Notes: a model not told the origin generated them from the sequence alone. DNA of 64,000 nucleotides from Leucobacter sp. G161 (GCF_001482305.1 NZ_LOHP01000043.1:1-64000); one strand, 5' to 3'; positions 54,423 through 63,047 are shown, counted from the first letter of the stretch. Made by a program: numbers and translations.

Positions 54423-55234
54423 ACCTTCCCCCGACGCTGCGGGACCGCCTCGGCGAAACCGACCGCGCACTCATCGGCCTGTGGGCCACGGCAGGCAGTG
54501 CGGTGAACGCTGAGATCGTTGCCGGCAGCGGCTGTGATTGGGTACTCCTCGACGCGGAGCACTCCCCCAACGGGCTCGAATCGCTGCTCGCACAGCTGCA
54601 CGCCATGGCTGCCTACCCGGCCACGGTCGTGGTGCGCCCGCCATATGGCGACGCGGTCACCATCAAGCAGTACCTCGACCTGGGAGCCCAGAACCTGCTC
54701 ATTCCGATGGTGGATTCGGCGGAGCAGGCGGCGGAGGTCGTTCGTTCCGCCCGCTACGCCCCAGAGGGAGTACGTGGTGTCGGGTCGGCGCTTGCCAGGT
54801 CGGCCCGATGGAACCGTGTCGAAAACTACCTTGCCCGCGCGAACGAAACCATCAGCATCACCGTTCAGATCGAGAGCGCTGCTGCCGTGAGCGATGTCGC
54901 GCGCATTCTTGCAGTTGACGGTGTTGACGCGATCTTCATCGGGCCGGCTGATTTGTCGGCCTCGATGGGCTTGCTCGGCCAGCAGTCACACCCCGCTGTC
55001 GTCGATGCCGTGTTGCACGCGATCTCGGCCGCACAGGCCGCGGGAAAGCCCGTCGGCGTGAACGCGTTCGCGCCCGAGCAGGCCGAGCGCTACATCGAGG
55101 CTGGCGCGGACTTCGTCGCGGTTGGGGCCGACGTGGCGATCCTGGCCCGCGCTACCGAGGCGCTCGTCGACCAGTTCATTCCCCAGCAGCCCACTGCTGG
55201 CGAGCCCTCGGCCACCCCTCGCGCAAGCTACTAG
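54407..55234 (+). CDS. hpaI: 4-hydroxy-2-oxoheptane-1,7-dioate aldolase
   Basis: A 275-residue class II aldolase of the HpcH/HpaI family that splits 4-hydroxy-2-oxoheptanedioate into pyruvate and succinate semialdehyde. Seen: WVLLDAEHSPNGLESL with the catalytic His, VVRPPYGD, the metal-binding Glu in ITVQIESAAAV, then DAIFIGPADLSASMG. The C-terminus continues with a Pro/Ala-rich tail of about 15 residues. It overlaps hpaH by 16 bp, so translation is coupled. The succinate semialdehyde released could be oxidised by the dehydrogenase encoded at 12349-13707. Confidence 0.92.
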   Translation: MPIRLDLPPTLRDRLGETDRALIGLWATAGSAVNAEIVAGSGCDWVLLDAEHSPNGLESLLAQLHAMAAYPATVVVRPPYGDAVTIKQYLDLGAQNLLIPMVDSAEQAAEVVRSARYAPEGVRGVGSALARSARWNRVENYLARANETISITVQIESAAAVSDVARILAVDGVDAIFIGPADLSASMGLLGQQSHPAVVDAVLHAISAAQAAGKPVGVNAFAPEQAERYIEAGADFVAVGADVAILARATEALVDQFIPQQPTAGEPSATPRASY

Positions 55235-55276
55235 CCCGCGCACACTCCCCCGGCGCTCCCGCTGCCGCTGACCTGC

Positions 55277-55400
55277 CATGCCTTCAGCGAGGTCATGGCT
55301 CTTGTACCGCCGAGACGTCATGACCTCGCTGAGCAGCCATGACCTGAGCAGCCATGACCCGCTCGGGTCATGACCCGAGCAGCCATAACCTGAGCAGCTG
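55277..55400. repeat. Dispersed palindromic element copy 4 with adjoining GAGCAGCCATGACC repeats
   Basis: The core TCAGCGAGGTCATG (55284-55297) pairs perfectly with 55319-55332. It continues into repeats of GAGCAGCCATGACC (two exact, one variant with ATAACC) and a perfect hairpin ATGACCCG-CT-CGGGTCAT. This composite sits between hpaI and the FAH-RraA gene. Confidence 0.75.
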
Positions 55401-55459
55401 GCGGGCACCGCTCCAGCACCACCTGAACACACACAGACACACTTCCCATCGCCCGATGG

Positions 55460-55471
55460 ATCGTATACGAT
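55460..55471 (+). promoter_or_regulatory. GntR-type operator upstream of the FAH-RraA gene
   Basis: The perfect palindrome ATCGTATACGAT lies 30 bp before the start codon at 55501. It is identical to the core of the site upstream of hpaH. Confidence 0.75.
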
Positions 55472-55500
55472 ATGAAATACAAAGAAGAGACGAGGTAGTC

Positions 55501-57000
55501 ATGACGTTCGGAATCGACACCCCCGGCAAGATCATTGCTGTCCACCTGAACTATCCCTCGCGGATCGCCCAGCGCGGCCGCACCCCGGAGTTCCCCTCCT
55601 ACTTCTTCAAACCGGCCTCCTCGCTGGCACCGACCGGCGGCACCGTTGAGCGCCCGGCCGGCACCGCGCTCCTCGCGTTCGAAGGCGAGATCGCGCTCGT
55701 CATCGGCGAAGAGGCACGCTGGGTCTCCCCCGAAGACGGCTGGAACTTCGTCTCGCAGGTCACCGCAGCAAACGACCTCGGACTCTACGACCTCCGCGCG
55801 GCTGACAAAGGCTCGAACGTGCGCAACAAGGGCGGCGACGGCTTCACCCCGATCGGCCCGGCGACGATCCCGACCGAGGGCATCGGCGAGGGCGACTGGC
55901 GCGTGCGCACCTGGGTGAACGGCGAGCTCGTACAGGAGGACACGAGCGACACGCTCAAGTTCCCCTTCGGCCAGCTCGTCGCTGACCGCTCGCAGCACAT
56001 GACGCTCGAGCCCGGCGACGTGATCCTCACCGGCACACCTGCCGGTTCCTCGGTCGTGCTCCCCGGCGACGTCGTCGAGGTCGAGGTCGACGCGCCAAAC
56101 GTTCCTGGCGCACCGACCACCGGCCGCCTCGTCACGACGGTCACACAGGGCGAGACCGAGTTTGGTGACTACGGCAACACCCCGACGCTCAGCGAAGCGC
56201 AGCAGGTCGAGGCGTGGGGCAGCGAAGCGGATCTCGCCGCGGCACGCACGGCGGGCCATGCGACGGACCTCGCCGCAGAAACAGCAGCAGCGAGCACCGC
56301 CGGCCCGCTCACCGACGAAATCCGCGAGCAGCTCGCGGGCGTCGCAGTCGCGACCGTCTCAGCAGCACTGCGCAAGCGCGGGTACACGGAGATCTTCATC
56401 GACGGCGTCTACCCGAACCACGAGGGCGACGCGATCCTCGGCACCGCGAAGACGCTGCGGTTCATCCCGTTCCGTCCGGATCTCTTTAAGGAGCACGCGG
56501 GCGGCTTCAACGCGCAGAAGCGCGCCTTCGACACAGTGAATCCTGGCGAGGTACTCGTCGTCGAGGCACGCGGCGTCCCCTCAACCGGCACCGTCGGCGA
56601 TGTGCTCGCGCTCCGGGCTCAGGTCCGTGGGGCTGCTGGCGTCGTCACCGACGGCGGCGTGCGCGACTTCGCCGCCGTGCAGCAGTTCGACATCCCCGTC
56701 TTCTCGCAGGGCGCGCACCCGAGCGTGCTCGGCCGCCGCCACGTGCCGTGGGAGACCGACGTCACGATCGCCTGCGGCGGCGCTGCAGTGCAGCCCGGCG
56801 ACATCATCATGGGCGACCGCGACGGCGTCATCGTGATCCCGCCGTTCCTACTCGCTGAGATCGCGGCAGAAGCTGCCGCGCAGGAAGTCGAGGATGGCTG
56901 GGTTGCCGATCGTGTCGCCGAGGGCCACGCCGTCGACGGCCTGTTCCCGATGAACGCCGAGTGGCGCGCGCGCTACAACGCAGAAACCGGCAAGGCGTAA
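55501..57000 (+). CDS. Fused FAH-family decarboxylase/isomerase and RraA-like aldolase domain (HpaG-like)
   Basis: A 499-residue two-domain protein. Residues 1-230 are a fumarylacetoacetate-hydrolase fold like one half of HpaG: FEGEIALVIGEEAR with metal-binding Glu residues, DLRAADKGSNVRNKGGDGFTP and LTGTPAG. A linker of about 35 residues rich in Ala/Glu/Thr follows. Residues of about 280-495 are RraA-like (HMG/CHA aldolase family): GDVLALRAQVRGAAGVVTDGGVRD with the metal Asp/Arg pair. E. coli HpaG has two FAH halves with decarboxylase and isomerase activity; here the second half is replaced. RraA-like enzymes can decarboxylate oxaloacetate, so the fusion may perform 5-oxopent-3-ene-1,2,5-tricarboxylate decarboxylation plus isomerisation. 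GAGG lies upstream of the ATG. Confidence 0.85.
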   Translation: MTFGIDTPGKIIAVHLNYPSRIAQRGRTPEFPSYFFKPASSLAPTGGTVERPAGTALLAFEGEIALVIGEEARWVSPEDGWNFVSQVTAANDLGLYDLRAADKGSNVRNKGGDGFTPIGPATIPTEGIGEGDWRVRTWVNGELVQEDTSDTLKFPFGQLVADRSQHMTLEPGDVILTGTPAGSSVVLPGDVVEVEVDAPNVPGAPTTGRLVTTVTQGETEFGDYGNTPTLSEAQQVEAWGSEADLAAARTAGHATDLAAETAAASTAGPLTDEIREQLAGVAVATVSAALRKRGYTEIFIDGVYPNHEGDAILGTAKTLRFIPFRPDLFKEHAGGFNAQKRAFDTVNPGEVLVVEARGVPSTGTVGDVLALRAQVRGAAGVVTDGGVRDFAAVQQFDIPVFSQGAHPSVLGRRHVPWETDVTIACGGAAVQPGDIIMGDRDGVIVIPPFLLAEIAAEAAAQEVEDGWVADRVAEGHAVDGLFPMNAEWRARYNAETGKA

Positions 57001-57002
57001 CC

Positions 57003-57674
57003 GTGTCTGCCGAATCCAAGTCGGAGCGGGCGTACCGCCTCATCAGGGGGCGGATCAACGCCGGCCAGTACATGCCGGGCCACCGGCTCGTGCTCGCGCC
57101 GATCGCCACCGAGCTCGACATGTCGGTGGTGCCGGTGCGCGAGGCGATCCGCCGCCTCGAGGCGGAGCAGCTCGTCACCTTCGAGCGCAACGTCGGCGCC
57201 CAGGTCTCGCTCGTGAAGGAGACCGAGTATCTGCACACCATGCAGACGCTCGCGCTCGTCGAGGGCTCGGCGACGGGGCTCGCCGCCCCGTTCATCACGG
57301 CGGATCAGGTCGCGCGCGCACGCACAGTGAACGAGACGATGCGTGAATCGCTCACCGCGTTCGACCCGCAGCGCTTCACGGAGCTCAACCTCGAGTTCCA
57401 CGCCGTGCTGTTCGAAACGTGCCCGAACCCGCACATCCTCGAACTTGTGCATCGCGGTTGGAGCCGCATGAACGTGCTCCGTAATTCATCGTTCAGCTTC
57501 GTCCCGGGCCGCGCAAGCGAATCGGTCGAGGAGCACGAGCGGATACTCCAGCTCATCGAGCAGGGCGCGTCCCCGCTCGACATCGAGCTCGCAGCCCGCG
57601 AGCACCGCACCAAGACGCTCGACGCCGTCATGGCCCGCGCGGACGAGCAGAAGCACCCGGCTTCGGCCGCGTAA
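57003..57674 (+). CDS. GntR-family (FCD) transcriptional regulator of the hpa operon
   Basis: A 223-residue regulator with a GntR winged HTH (SERAYRLIRGRINAGQYMPGHRLVLAPIATELDMSVVPVREAIRRLEAEQLV) and an FCD effector domain (FHAVLFETCPNPHILEL and VEEHERILQLIEQG, with metal-ligand His residues). It starts with a GTG two bases after the upstream stop, with AAGGCG inside the end of that gene. Lying inside the operon and accompanied by two identical palindromes (53522 and 55460), it almost certainly controls the pathway, probably as a repressor released by a pathway acid. Confidence 0.9.
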   Translation: MSAESKSERAYRLIRGRINAGQYMPGHRLVLAPIATELDMSVVPVREAIRRLEAEQLVTFERNVGAQVSLVKETEYLHTMQTLALVEGSATGLAAPFITADQVARARTVNETMRESLTAFDPQRFTELNLEFHAVLFETCPNPHILELVHRGWSRMNVLRNSSFSFVPGRASESVEEHERILQLIEQGASPLDIELAAREHRTKTLDAVMARADEQKHPASAA

Positions 57675-57735
57675 CTCAGCCCACAGCACCCCACATCATC
57701 CAGATTCAAGCACCCAGACCAACGGAGGCGACAGC

Positions 57736-59238
57736 ATGACTCAGAACACACCCGCAGGGATTCCCGACAAGATCCGCCACTTCATCGACGGTAAGTTCGT
57801 CGATTCGGTCGGCGGCGAGGAGTTCGACGTCCTCGATCCCGTCACGAACGAGACCTATATTCGCGCGTCGGCAGGCCAGCAGGCCGATATTGACCTCGCG
57901 GTCGCGGCTGCGCGTCGCGCGTTCACCGACGGCCCGTGGCCGAAGATGGTGCCGCGGGAACGCTCACGCATCCTGCACAAGATCGCCGACATCGTCGAGT
58001 CGCGTGACGCGCAGCTCGCCGAGCTCGAGAGCTTCGACTCGGGCCTGCCCATCACGCAGGCCAAGGGCCAGGCACGCCGCGCCGCAGAGAACTTCCGGTT
58101 CTTCGCCGACCTCATCGTCGCCCAGCACGACGACACTTTCAAGGTGCCCGGCCGCCAGATCAACTACGTGAACCGCAAGCCGATCGGCGTCGCCGGGCTC
58201 ATTACGCCGTGGAACACGCCGTTCATGCTCGAGTCGTGGAAGCTCGGCCCCGCGCTCGCGACCGGCAACACCGTCGTGCTCAAGCCCGCCGAGTTCACGC
58301 CACTGTCGGCGTCGCTCTGGGGCGAGATCTTCCGCGAGGCCGGCGTGCCCGACGGCGTCTTCAACCTCGTGAACGGATTCGGCGAGGAGGCTGGCGACGC
58401 GCTCGTCAAGCACCCCGAGGTGCCGCTCATCTCGTTCACGGGTGAGTCGAGCACCGGCTCGCTCATCTTCGGCAACGCTGCCCCCTATCTCAAGGGACTC
58501 TCGATGGAGCTCGGCGGGAAGAGCCCGGCTGTCGTGTTCGCAGATGCGGATCTCGAGTCGGCGCTCGACGCAACCGTGTTCGGTGTGTTCAGCCTGAACG
58601 GCGAGCGCTGCACCGCCGGCAGCCGCATCCTCGTCGAGCGTTCGATCTACGACGAGTTCGTCGAGCGCTACGCCGAGCGCGCGAAGAACGTGGTCGTCGG
58701 CCTGCCGTCGGACCCCGCAACTGAGGTTGGCGCGCTCGTGCACCCCGAGCACTACGAGAAGGTCATGAGCTACGTCGAGATCGGCAAGACCGAGGGCCGT
58801 CTCGTCGCCGGTGGCGGCCGCCCCGAGGGCTTCCCCGTCGGCAACTTCGTCTCCCCCACCGTGTTCGCTGATGTCTCCCCCGACGCGCGCATCTTCCAGG
58901 AGGAGATCTTCGGGCCGGTCGTCGCGATCACCCCGTTCGACACCGACGAGGAAGCACTCGAGCTCGCGAACAACACGAAGTACGGCCTCGCGGCCTACAT
59001 CTGGACCTCGGATCTCAAGCGCGCCCACAACTTCTCGCAGTCCGTTGAGGCCGGCATGGTGTGGCTGAACTCGAACAACGTGCGCGACCTGCGCACCCCG
59101 TTCGGCGGCGTGAAGGCCTCGGGTCTCGGCCACGAGGGCGGCTACCGCTCGATCGATTTCTACACCGACCAGCAGGCCGTGCACATCACGCTGAACGAGG
59201 CACACTCGCCGAAGTTCGGCGCGGGCCCCAGCAAGTAA
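57736..59238 (+). CDS. hpaE: 5-carboxymethyl-2-hydroxymuconate semialdehyde dehydrogenase
   Basis: A 500-residue aldehyde dehydrogenase of the HpaE group, which oxidises the ring-cleavage product CHMS with NAD. Seen: TPWNTPFMLESWKLGPALA, general base Glu258 (MELGGKSP), nucleophile Cys292 (GERCTAGSR) and the end signature TPFGGVKASGLGHEGG. The segment DLIVAQHDDTFKVPGRQINYVNRKPIG is typical of hydroxymuconic semialdehyde dehydrogenases. GGAGG precedes the ATG. It lies between the regulator and hpaD. Confidence 0.93.
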   Translation: MTQNTPAGIPDKIRHFIDGKFVDSVGGEEFDVLDPVTNETYIRASAGQQADIDLAVAAARRAFTDGPWPKMVPRERSRILHKIADIVESRDAQLAELESFDSGLPITQAKGQARRAAENFRFFADLIVAQHDDTFKVPGRQINYVNRKPIGVAGLITPWNTPFMLESWKLGPALATGNTVVLKPAEFTPLSASLWGEIFREAGVPDGVFNLVNGFGEEAGDALVKHPEVPLISFTGESSTGSLIFGNAAPYLKGLSMELGGKSPAVVFADADLESALDATVFGVFSLNGERCTAGSRILVERSIYDEFVERYAERAKNVVVGLPSDPATEVGALVHPEHYEKVMSYVEIGKTEGRLVAGGGRPEGFPVGNFVSPTVFADVSPDARIFQEEIFGPVVAITPFDTDEEALELANNTKYGLAAYIWTSDLKRAHNFSQSVEAGMVWLNSNNVRDLRTPFGGVKASGLGHEGGYRSIDFYTDQQAVHITLNEAHSPKFGAGPSK

Positions 59239-59307
59239 CCACAGCCAAGATTCCGGTGTGCGCGCTCCGCTGCGAGCGCGCACACCACCACCCAGGAAGG
59301 ACAACGC

Positions 59308-60450
59308 ATGTCTGAGCTCAAGGGTCGCGAAAAGACCTCCTCCGGCTTCTACGTCACCAAGGAAGCCCCCATCGTGACCGACAACCCGGTCCCCACCCCC
59401 TCGGTTCCCGCGCCGGATATTCTCCGCTGCGCGTACATGGAGCTGGTCGTCACCGACCTCGCGAAGTCGCGCGAGTTCTACGTTGACGTGCTCGGCCTCA
59501 CCGTCACCGAGGAATACGAGAACACGATCTACCTCCGTTCGCTCGAGGAGTTCATCCACCACAACCTCGTGCTCCGCAAGGGCGACGTCGCCGCGGTTGC
59601 CGCGTTCTCGTACCGCGTGCGCAGCCCCGAAGAGCTCGATAAGGCTGTCGCCTTCTACGAGGAGCTCGGCTGCCGTGTTGAGCGCCGCACAGAGGGCTTC
59701 ACAAAGGGCATCGGCGACTCGGTGCGCGTTGAGGATCCGCTCGGCTTCCCCTACGAGTTCTTCTACGACGTCGAGCACGTCGAGCGGCTGTCGTGGCGCT
59801 ACGACCTGCACACGCCTGGCGCGCTCGTGCGGCTCGACCACTTCAACCAGATCACGCCTGACGTGCCGCGCGCGGTGAAGTTCATGCAGGATCTCGGCTT
59901 CCGCGTCACCGAGGACATTCAGGACGAGGAGGGCACCGTCTACGCCGCGTGGATGCGCCGCAAGCCGACCGTGCACGACACCGCGATGACCGGCGGCGAC
60001 GGCCCCCGCATGCACCACGTCGCGTTCTCGACCCACGAGAAGCACAACATCCTCGCGATCTGCGACAAGCTCGGAGCGCTCCGCATGTCCGACCGCATCG
60101 AGCGCGGCCCGGGCCGCCACGGCGTCTCGAACGCGTTCTACCTGTACATCCTCGATCCCGACGGCCACCGCGTCGAGATCTACACGCAGGATTACTACAC
60201 GGGCGACCCCGACAACCCGGTCGTCACGTGGGACGTGCACGACAACCAGCGCCGCGACTGGTGGGGCAACCCCGTCGTGCCGTCGTGGTACACCGAGGGC
60301 TCGCTCGTGCTCGATCTCGACGGCAAGCCGCGCGAGGTCGTCGCCCGCACCGATGCCAGCGAGATGGCAGTGACCATCGGCGCTGACGGCTTCTCCTACA
60401 CGCGTGACGAAGAGGGCGACAAGGGCTTCAAGCTCGGCAACACGCTCTAG
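59308..60450 (+). CDS. hpaD: 3,4-dihydroxyphenylacetate 2,3-dioxygenase (extradiol)
   Basis: A 380-residue type I extradiol dioxygenase that opens homoprotocatechuate next to its hydroxyls to give CHMS. Two vicinal-oxygen-chelate domains are seen. The metal ligands are the His in RLDHFNQI, the His pair region MHHVAFST and the Glu in DGHRVEIYTQDY. Length and sequence resemble the Fe or Mn enzymes of Brevibacterium and Arthrobacter (about 365 residues), with an N-terminal extension of about 15 residues. AAGGA lies before the ATG. Last gene of the operon, followed by a strong terminator. Confidence 0.93.
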   Translation: MSELKGREKTSSGFYVTKEAPIVTDNPVPTPSVPAPDILRCAYMELVVTDLAKSREFYVDVLGLTVTEEYENTIYLRSLEEFIHHNLVLRKGDVAAVAAFSYRVRSPEELDKAVAFYEELGCRVERRTEGFTKGIGDSVRVEDPLGFPYEFFYDVEHVERLSWRYDLHTPGALVRLDHFNQITPDVPRAVKFMQDLGFRVTEDIQDEEGTVYAAWMRRKPTVHDTAMTGGDGPRMHHVAFSTHEKHNILAICDKLGALRMSDRIERGPGRHGVSNAFYLYILDPDGHRVEIYTQDYYTGDPDNPVVTWDVHDNQRRDWWGNPVVPSWYTEGSLVLDLDGKPREVVARTDASEMAVTIGADGFSYTRDEEGDKGFKLGNTL

Positions 60451-60462
60451 CGTTCGCAGCGA

Positions 60463-60498
60463 GAATGGGCCGGTGCGCACGCGCGCACCGGCCCATTC
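60463..60498. terminator. Terminator downstream of hpaD
   Basis: A perfect 16-bp stem (GAATGGGCCGGTGCGC and its complement) with a 4-base ACGC loop, 12 bp after the hpaD stop and ahead of a convergent gene. Confidence 0.92.
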
Positions 60499-60565
60499 CT
60501 GTATCCAGACGACGGGTTTGCAGGTGTAGCGATCAGTAGAAGTTGTGGGATACGGTGACAGGCGA

Positions 60566-61144
60566 TCACGCGAGCATCGATCCAAGCATCAGTGACATCG
60601 CCCCCGCTTCCACGGCAGCGACCCGTCGTCCATCTCGGAGTGCGGCGAGTGCGACTCCCCCGAGCGCTACCACGAGCACGACGACGGCCGCTACCAGCCA
60701 GCCTGCGGGTAACGTTCCGCCGTGGTGGTGGACAACCTCGCCGATTTCTGGCTCGGCTCCCGCGTTCATGGCGGCGACACCCGAGGCGGCGATCTCAGCC
60801 CCACGAGTGAACTCTGGAGCCGCCCGAAGTAGCACGAGCGCCGCCATCGCCGGATACGCGATAGCGCACAGAATCCCCTGCGCACGGTCGCTCGAGATTT
60901 CCGGCCCGCCGGCCCCAGCACCAGTGTCGACCTGCGCCGGCCGCAACGATGACCCGACCAGCAGTCCTCCCCCGATGAGGAGTGCGGCCCAGATCACTGG
61001 GGATACGAGCAGGGTGATCGCATGATCAAGCATCGCAATGCACATCACCGACGCAGCGACAATCTGCAACGGGCTGCGCGACTGGGCGGCGCACCACACA
61101 CACAGTGCGGCGGCCGCGACCATCACTGTCGCTGCGAGCATCAT
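60566..61144 (-). CDS. Integral membrane protein of unknown function
   Basis: A 192-residue protein with about five or six hydrophobic segments (residues 1-20, 28-45, 48-65, 88-105, 115-130 and 145-168). Two cysteines lie near the N-terminus (LCVWC), a His cluster VVHHHGG lies in a predicted outer loop, and an Arg pair is near the end. The overall look is of actinobacterial small membrane proteins, some DUF5134-like, with histidines that could bind metal. Two adjacent ATGs (61144, 61141) are possible; GGGTGG is just upstream. It converges with hpaD. No function is proposed. Confidence 0.6.
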   Translation of the reverse strand: MMLAATVMVAAAALCVWCAAQSRSPLQIVAASVMCIAMLDHAITLLVSPVIWAALLIGGGLLVGSSLRPAQVDTGAGAGGPEISSDRAQGILCAIAYPAMAALVLLRAAPEFTRGAEIAASGVAAMNAGAEPEIGEVVHHHGGTLPAGWLVAAVVVLVVALGGVALAALRDGRRVAAVEAGAMSLMLGSMLA

Positions 61145-61398
61145 TCCACCCTACGGAGCTTGCCTGCAGATTCGATGCCGCGCGGGCGAGGCATGCGCTC
61201 AGAGACATGCACTATGCGCCCCCAGCAGAGTCACTGTCACGTGACCTGGGAAGTCTGCACTGCGAGTCATGGGCCGTGCGCTGGCTACACAGCCAAGGCC
61301 TACCTCCACGCTGTGCAGCTTCTTAGACTCTGTTTCGACGCGCTCAACGGGACCCCGAATGGCGCACCGGCAACGACGCCACGAGAGGACTCACGCAC
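61145..61398. other. Intergenic region between membrane protein and permease genes
   Basis: A 254-bp divergent interval with no convincing gene. It should contain promoters for both directions, but no clear -35/-10 pair or palindrome was picked out by eye. Confidence 0.4.
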
Positions 61399-62937
61399 AT
61401 GAGCGAAGCAACGCACTCCGCGCACCCGACAGACCCTGGCTTGAGCCGCCGCACGCTGGGGGCTCCCGCGATCACGTTCATGATCATCGCGGCATCTGCC
61501 CCGCTCACGGTCATCGCTGGCGGTGTCACCACATCCTTCGCGGTGACCGGCTCGCTCGGGGTGCCGCTCGGGTTCCTCGTGATCGCGGTGATTCTCACCG
61601 TGTTCGCGGTCGGATACACGGCGATGGGCCGCCACATCACGAACGCGGGCGCCTTCTACGCGTACATTTCGCAGGGCCTCGGTCGTGCGGCGGGAGTGGG
61701 CGCTGCGCTCATCGCGCTCGTTGCGTACAACGCGATGCAGATCGGCATCTTTGGGCTGTTCGGGTTTCAACTGTCGATGTTCCTCGAAACAAAGTTCGGT
61801 ATCAGCACGCCGTGGTGGGCGTGGATCATCGGCGGCATTGCCCTCGTCGGCGTGCTCGGCATGAACAAGATCGACGTCTCAGCGAAGGTGCTCGGGGTGC
61901 TCGTCGCACTGGAGTTCCTCGTGGTCATCGTCTTTGATGTGTACGCGATTGCTGCCGCACCTGAGGGTGTGACGACGGCGACGCTGAATCCCGCGGAGCT
62001 CTTCGGCCCGTCGCTCGGCATCGTACTTGTCTTCGGTGTCGCCGCGTTCATGGGGTTCGAGGGCGCTGCGATCTACGGCGAGGAAGCGAAGGATCCGAAG
62101 CGCACCGTGCCGCGGGCAACCTACGCGGCGGTCGCGATCATCGGCCTGTTCTACGCCTTCAGCGCCTGGGCGTTCTCGGTTGGTGTCGGCCCCTCGAACA
62201 TCGTCGCGGCCTCGCAGGAGTCCGGGCCCGACCTCATGTTCGTGTTCATGTCGGACCACGTGAGCGTGCTGTTCGTGGACATCATGAACATCCTGTTCCT
62301 CACGAGCCTGTTCGCTGCGCTCCAGTCGTTCCACAACGCTGTCGCGCGCTACTTCTTCTCGCTCGGGCGCGAGGGTGTGCTGCCGACCTGGTTCGCCCGC
62401 ACTGGCCCCTCGGGGGCGCCCTGGGCTGGCTCGATCGCACAGACGATGATCGCACTCGTTGTGACCGTCGGTTTCGCCCTCGCCGGCGACGCATTCGGGG
62501 GCGCCGAGGCGCTCGGCGACCAAAGCTTCCTGTACCCGGTGCTCACAATGTTCACCTGGCTCACGAACACCGGAGCGATGGCGCTCGTGATGCTCATGGC
62601 GGTGATCGCGGCAGCCGTGATCGGGTTCTTTGCGAAGGATCGGCGCGGCCTCGGACTCTGGCCGACCCTCATTGCTCCCCTACTCTCTGGCCTCCTCCTC
62701 GCGTGGGTCTTCGTGATGATCATCGCGAACTTCCACGTGCAGATGGGCCAGGAGTCGCCGGAACCGAGCACCTACGTGCTGCCGATCATCGTCGCGCTCG
62801 CCGGGGTCGTCGGTGTGGTGTGGGGGCTCGTGCTCCGGGCGAAGCGGCCAGCAATCTACGAGCGGATCGGTCGCGGCACCGAGCCGGGCGCGTACGGCAC
62901 GCAGCTCGTCGACGTCGTGGATTCCAGGGAGCTGTAG
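61399..62937 (+). CDS. APC-family amino acid permease
   Basis: A 512-residue carrier with about 12 membrane segments. It has the APC signature at helix 1 (APAITFMIIAASAPLTVIAGG), the helix 6 segment FMGFEGAAIYGEEAKDPKRTVPRA, and a hydrophilic C-terminal tail of about 40 residues. Members import amino acids, amines or related compounds by proton exchange. It lies 110 bp upstream of hutU on the same strand, so histidine or urocanate is one candidate substrate; an amine is another, given the amine-oxidation genes. A GAGG site lies before the ATG. Confidence 0.88.
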   Translation: MSEATHSAHPTDPGLSRRTLGAPAITFMIIAASAPLTVIAGGVTTSFAVTGSLGVPLGFLVIAVILTVFAVGYTAMGRHITNAGAFYAYISQGLGRAAGVGAALIALVAYNAMQIGIFGLFGFQLSMFLETKFGISTPWWAWIIGGIALVGVLGMNKIDVSAKVLGVLVALEFLVVIVFDVYAIAAAPEGVTTATLNPAELFGPSLGIVLVFGVAAFMGFEGAAIYGEEAKDPKRTVPRATYAAVAIIGLFYAFSAWAFSVGVGPSNIVAASQESGPDLMFVFMSDHVSVLFVDIMNILFLTSLFAALQSFHNAVARYFFSLGREGVLPTWFARTGPSGAPWAGSIAQTMIALVVTVGFALAGDAFGGAEALGDQSFLYPVLTMFTWLTNTGAMALVMLMAVIAAAVIGFFAKDRRGLGLWPTLIAPLLSGLLLAWVFVMIIANFHVQMGQESPEPSTYVLPIIVALAGVVGVVWGLVLRAKRPAIYERIGRGTEPGAYGTQLVDVVDSREL

Positions 62938-62970
62938 ACGCGGCGACGAACCCCGCGTCCGGGGTCCCGG

Positions 62971-63017
62971 ACACCCGCGAGCCGGGGAGCGTTGTGTCGC
63001 TCTCCGGCTCGCGGTGT
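62971..63017 (+). terminator. Hairpin between the permease gene and hutU
   Basis: Two arms of about 20 bases pair with one bulge and a mismatch (CACCCGCGAGCCGGGGAGCG against CGCTCTCCGGCTCGCGGTG) around a short TTGTGT loop. It is probably a terminator or attenuator, which would separate hutU from permease transcription. Confidence 0.6.
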
Positions 63018-63047
63018 GATGGAGTCACCTGATCGAAAGGACCCATC

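Noticed and set aside
57964-60585. Very long open frame on the minus strand opposite hpaE and hpaD
   Set aside because: It is antisense to two clearly recognisable genes, has an Arg/Val/Glu/Leu-skewed translation with no family motifs, and arises because high third-position G/C removes stops from the opposite strand.
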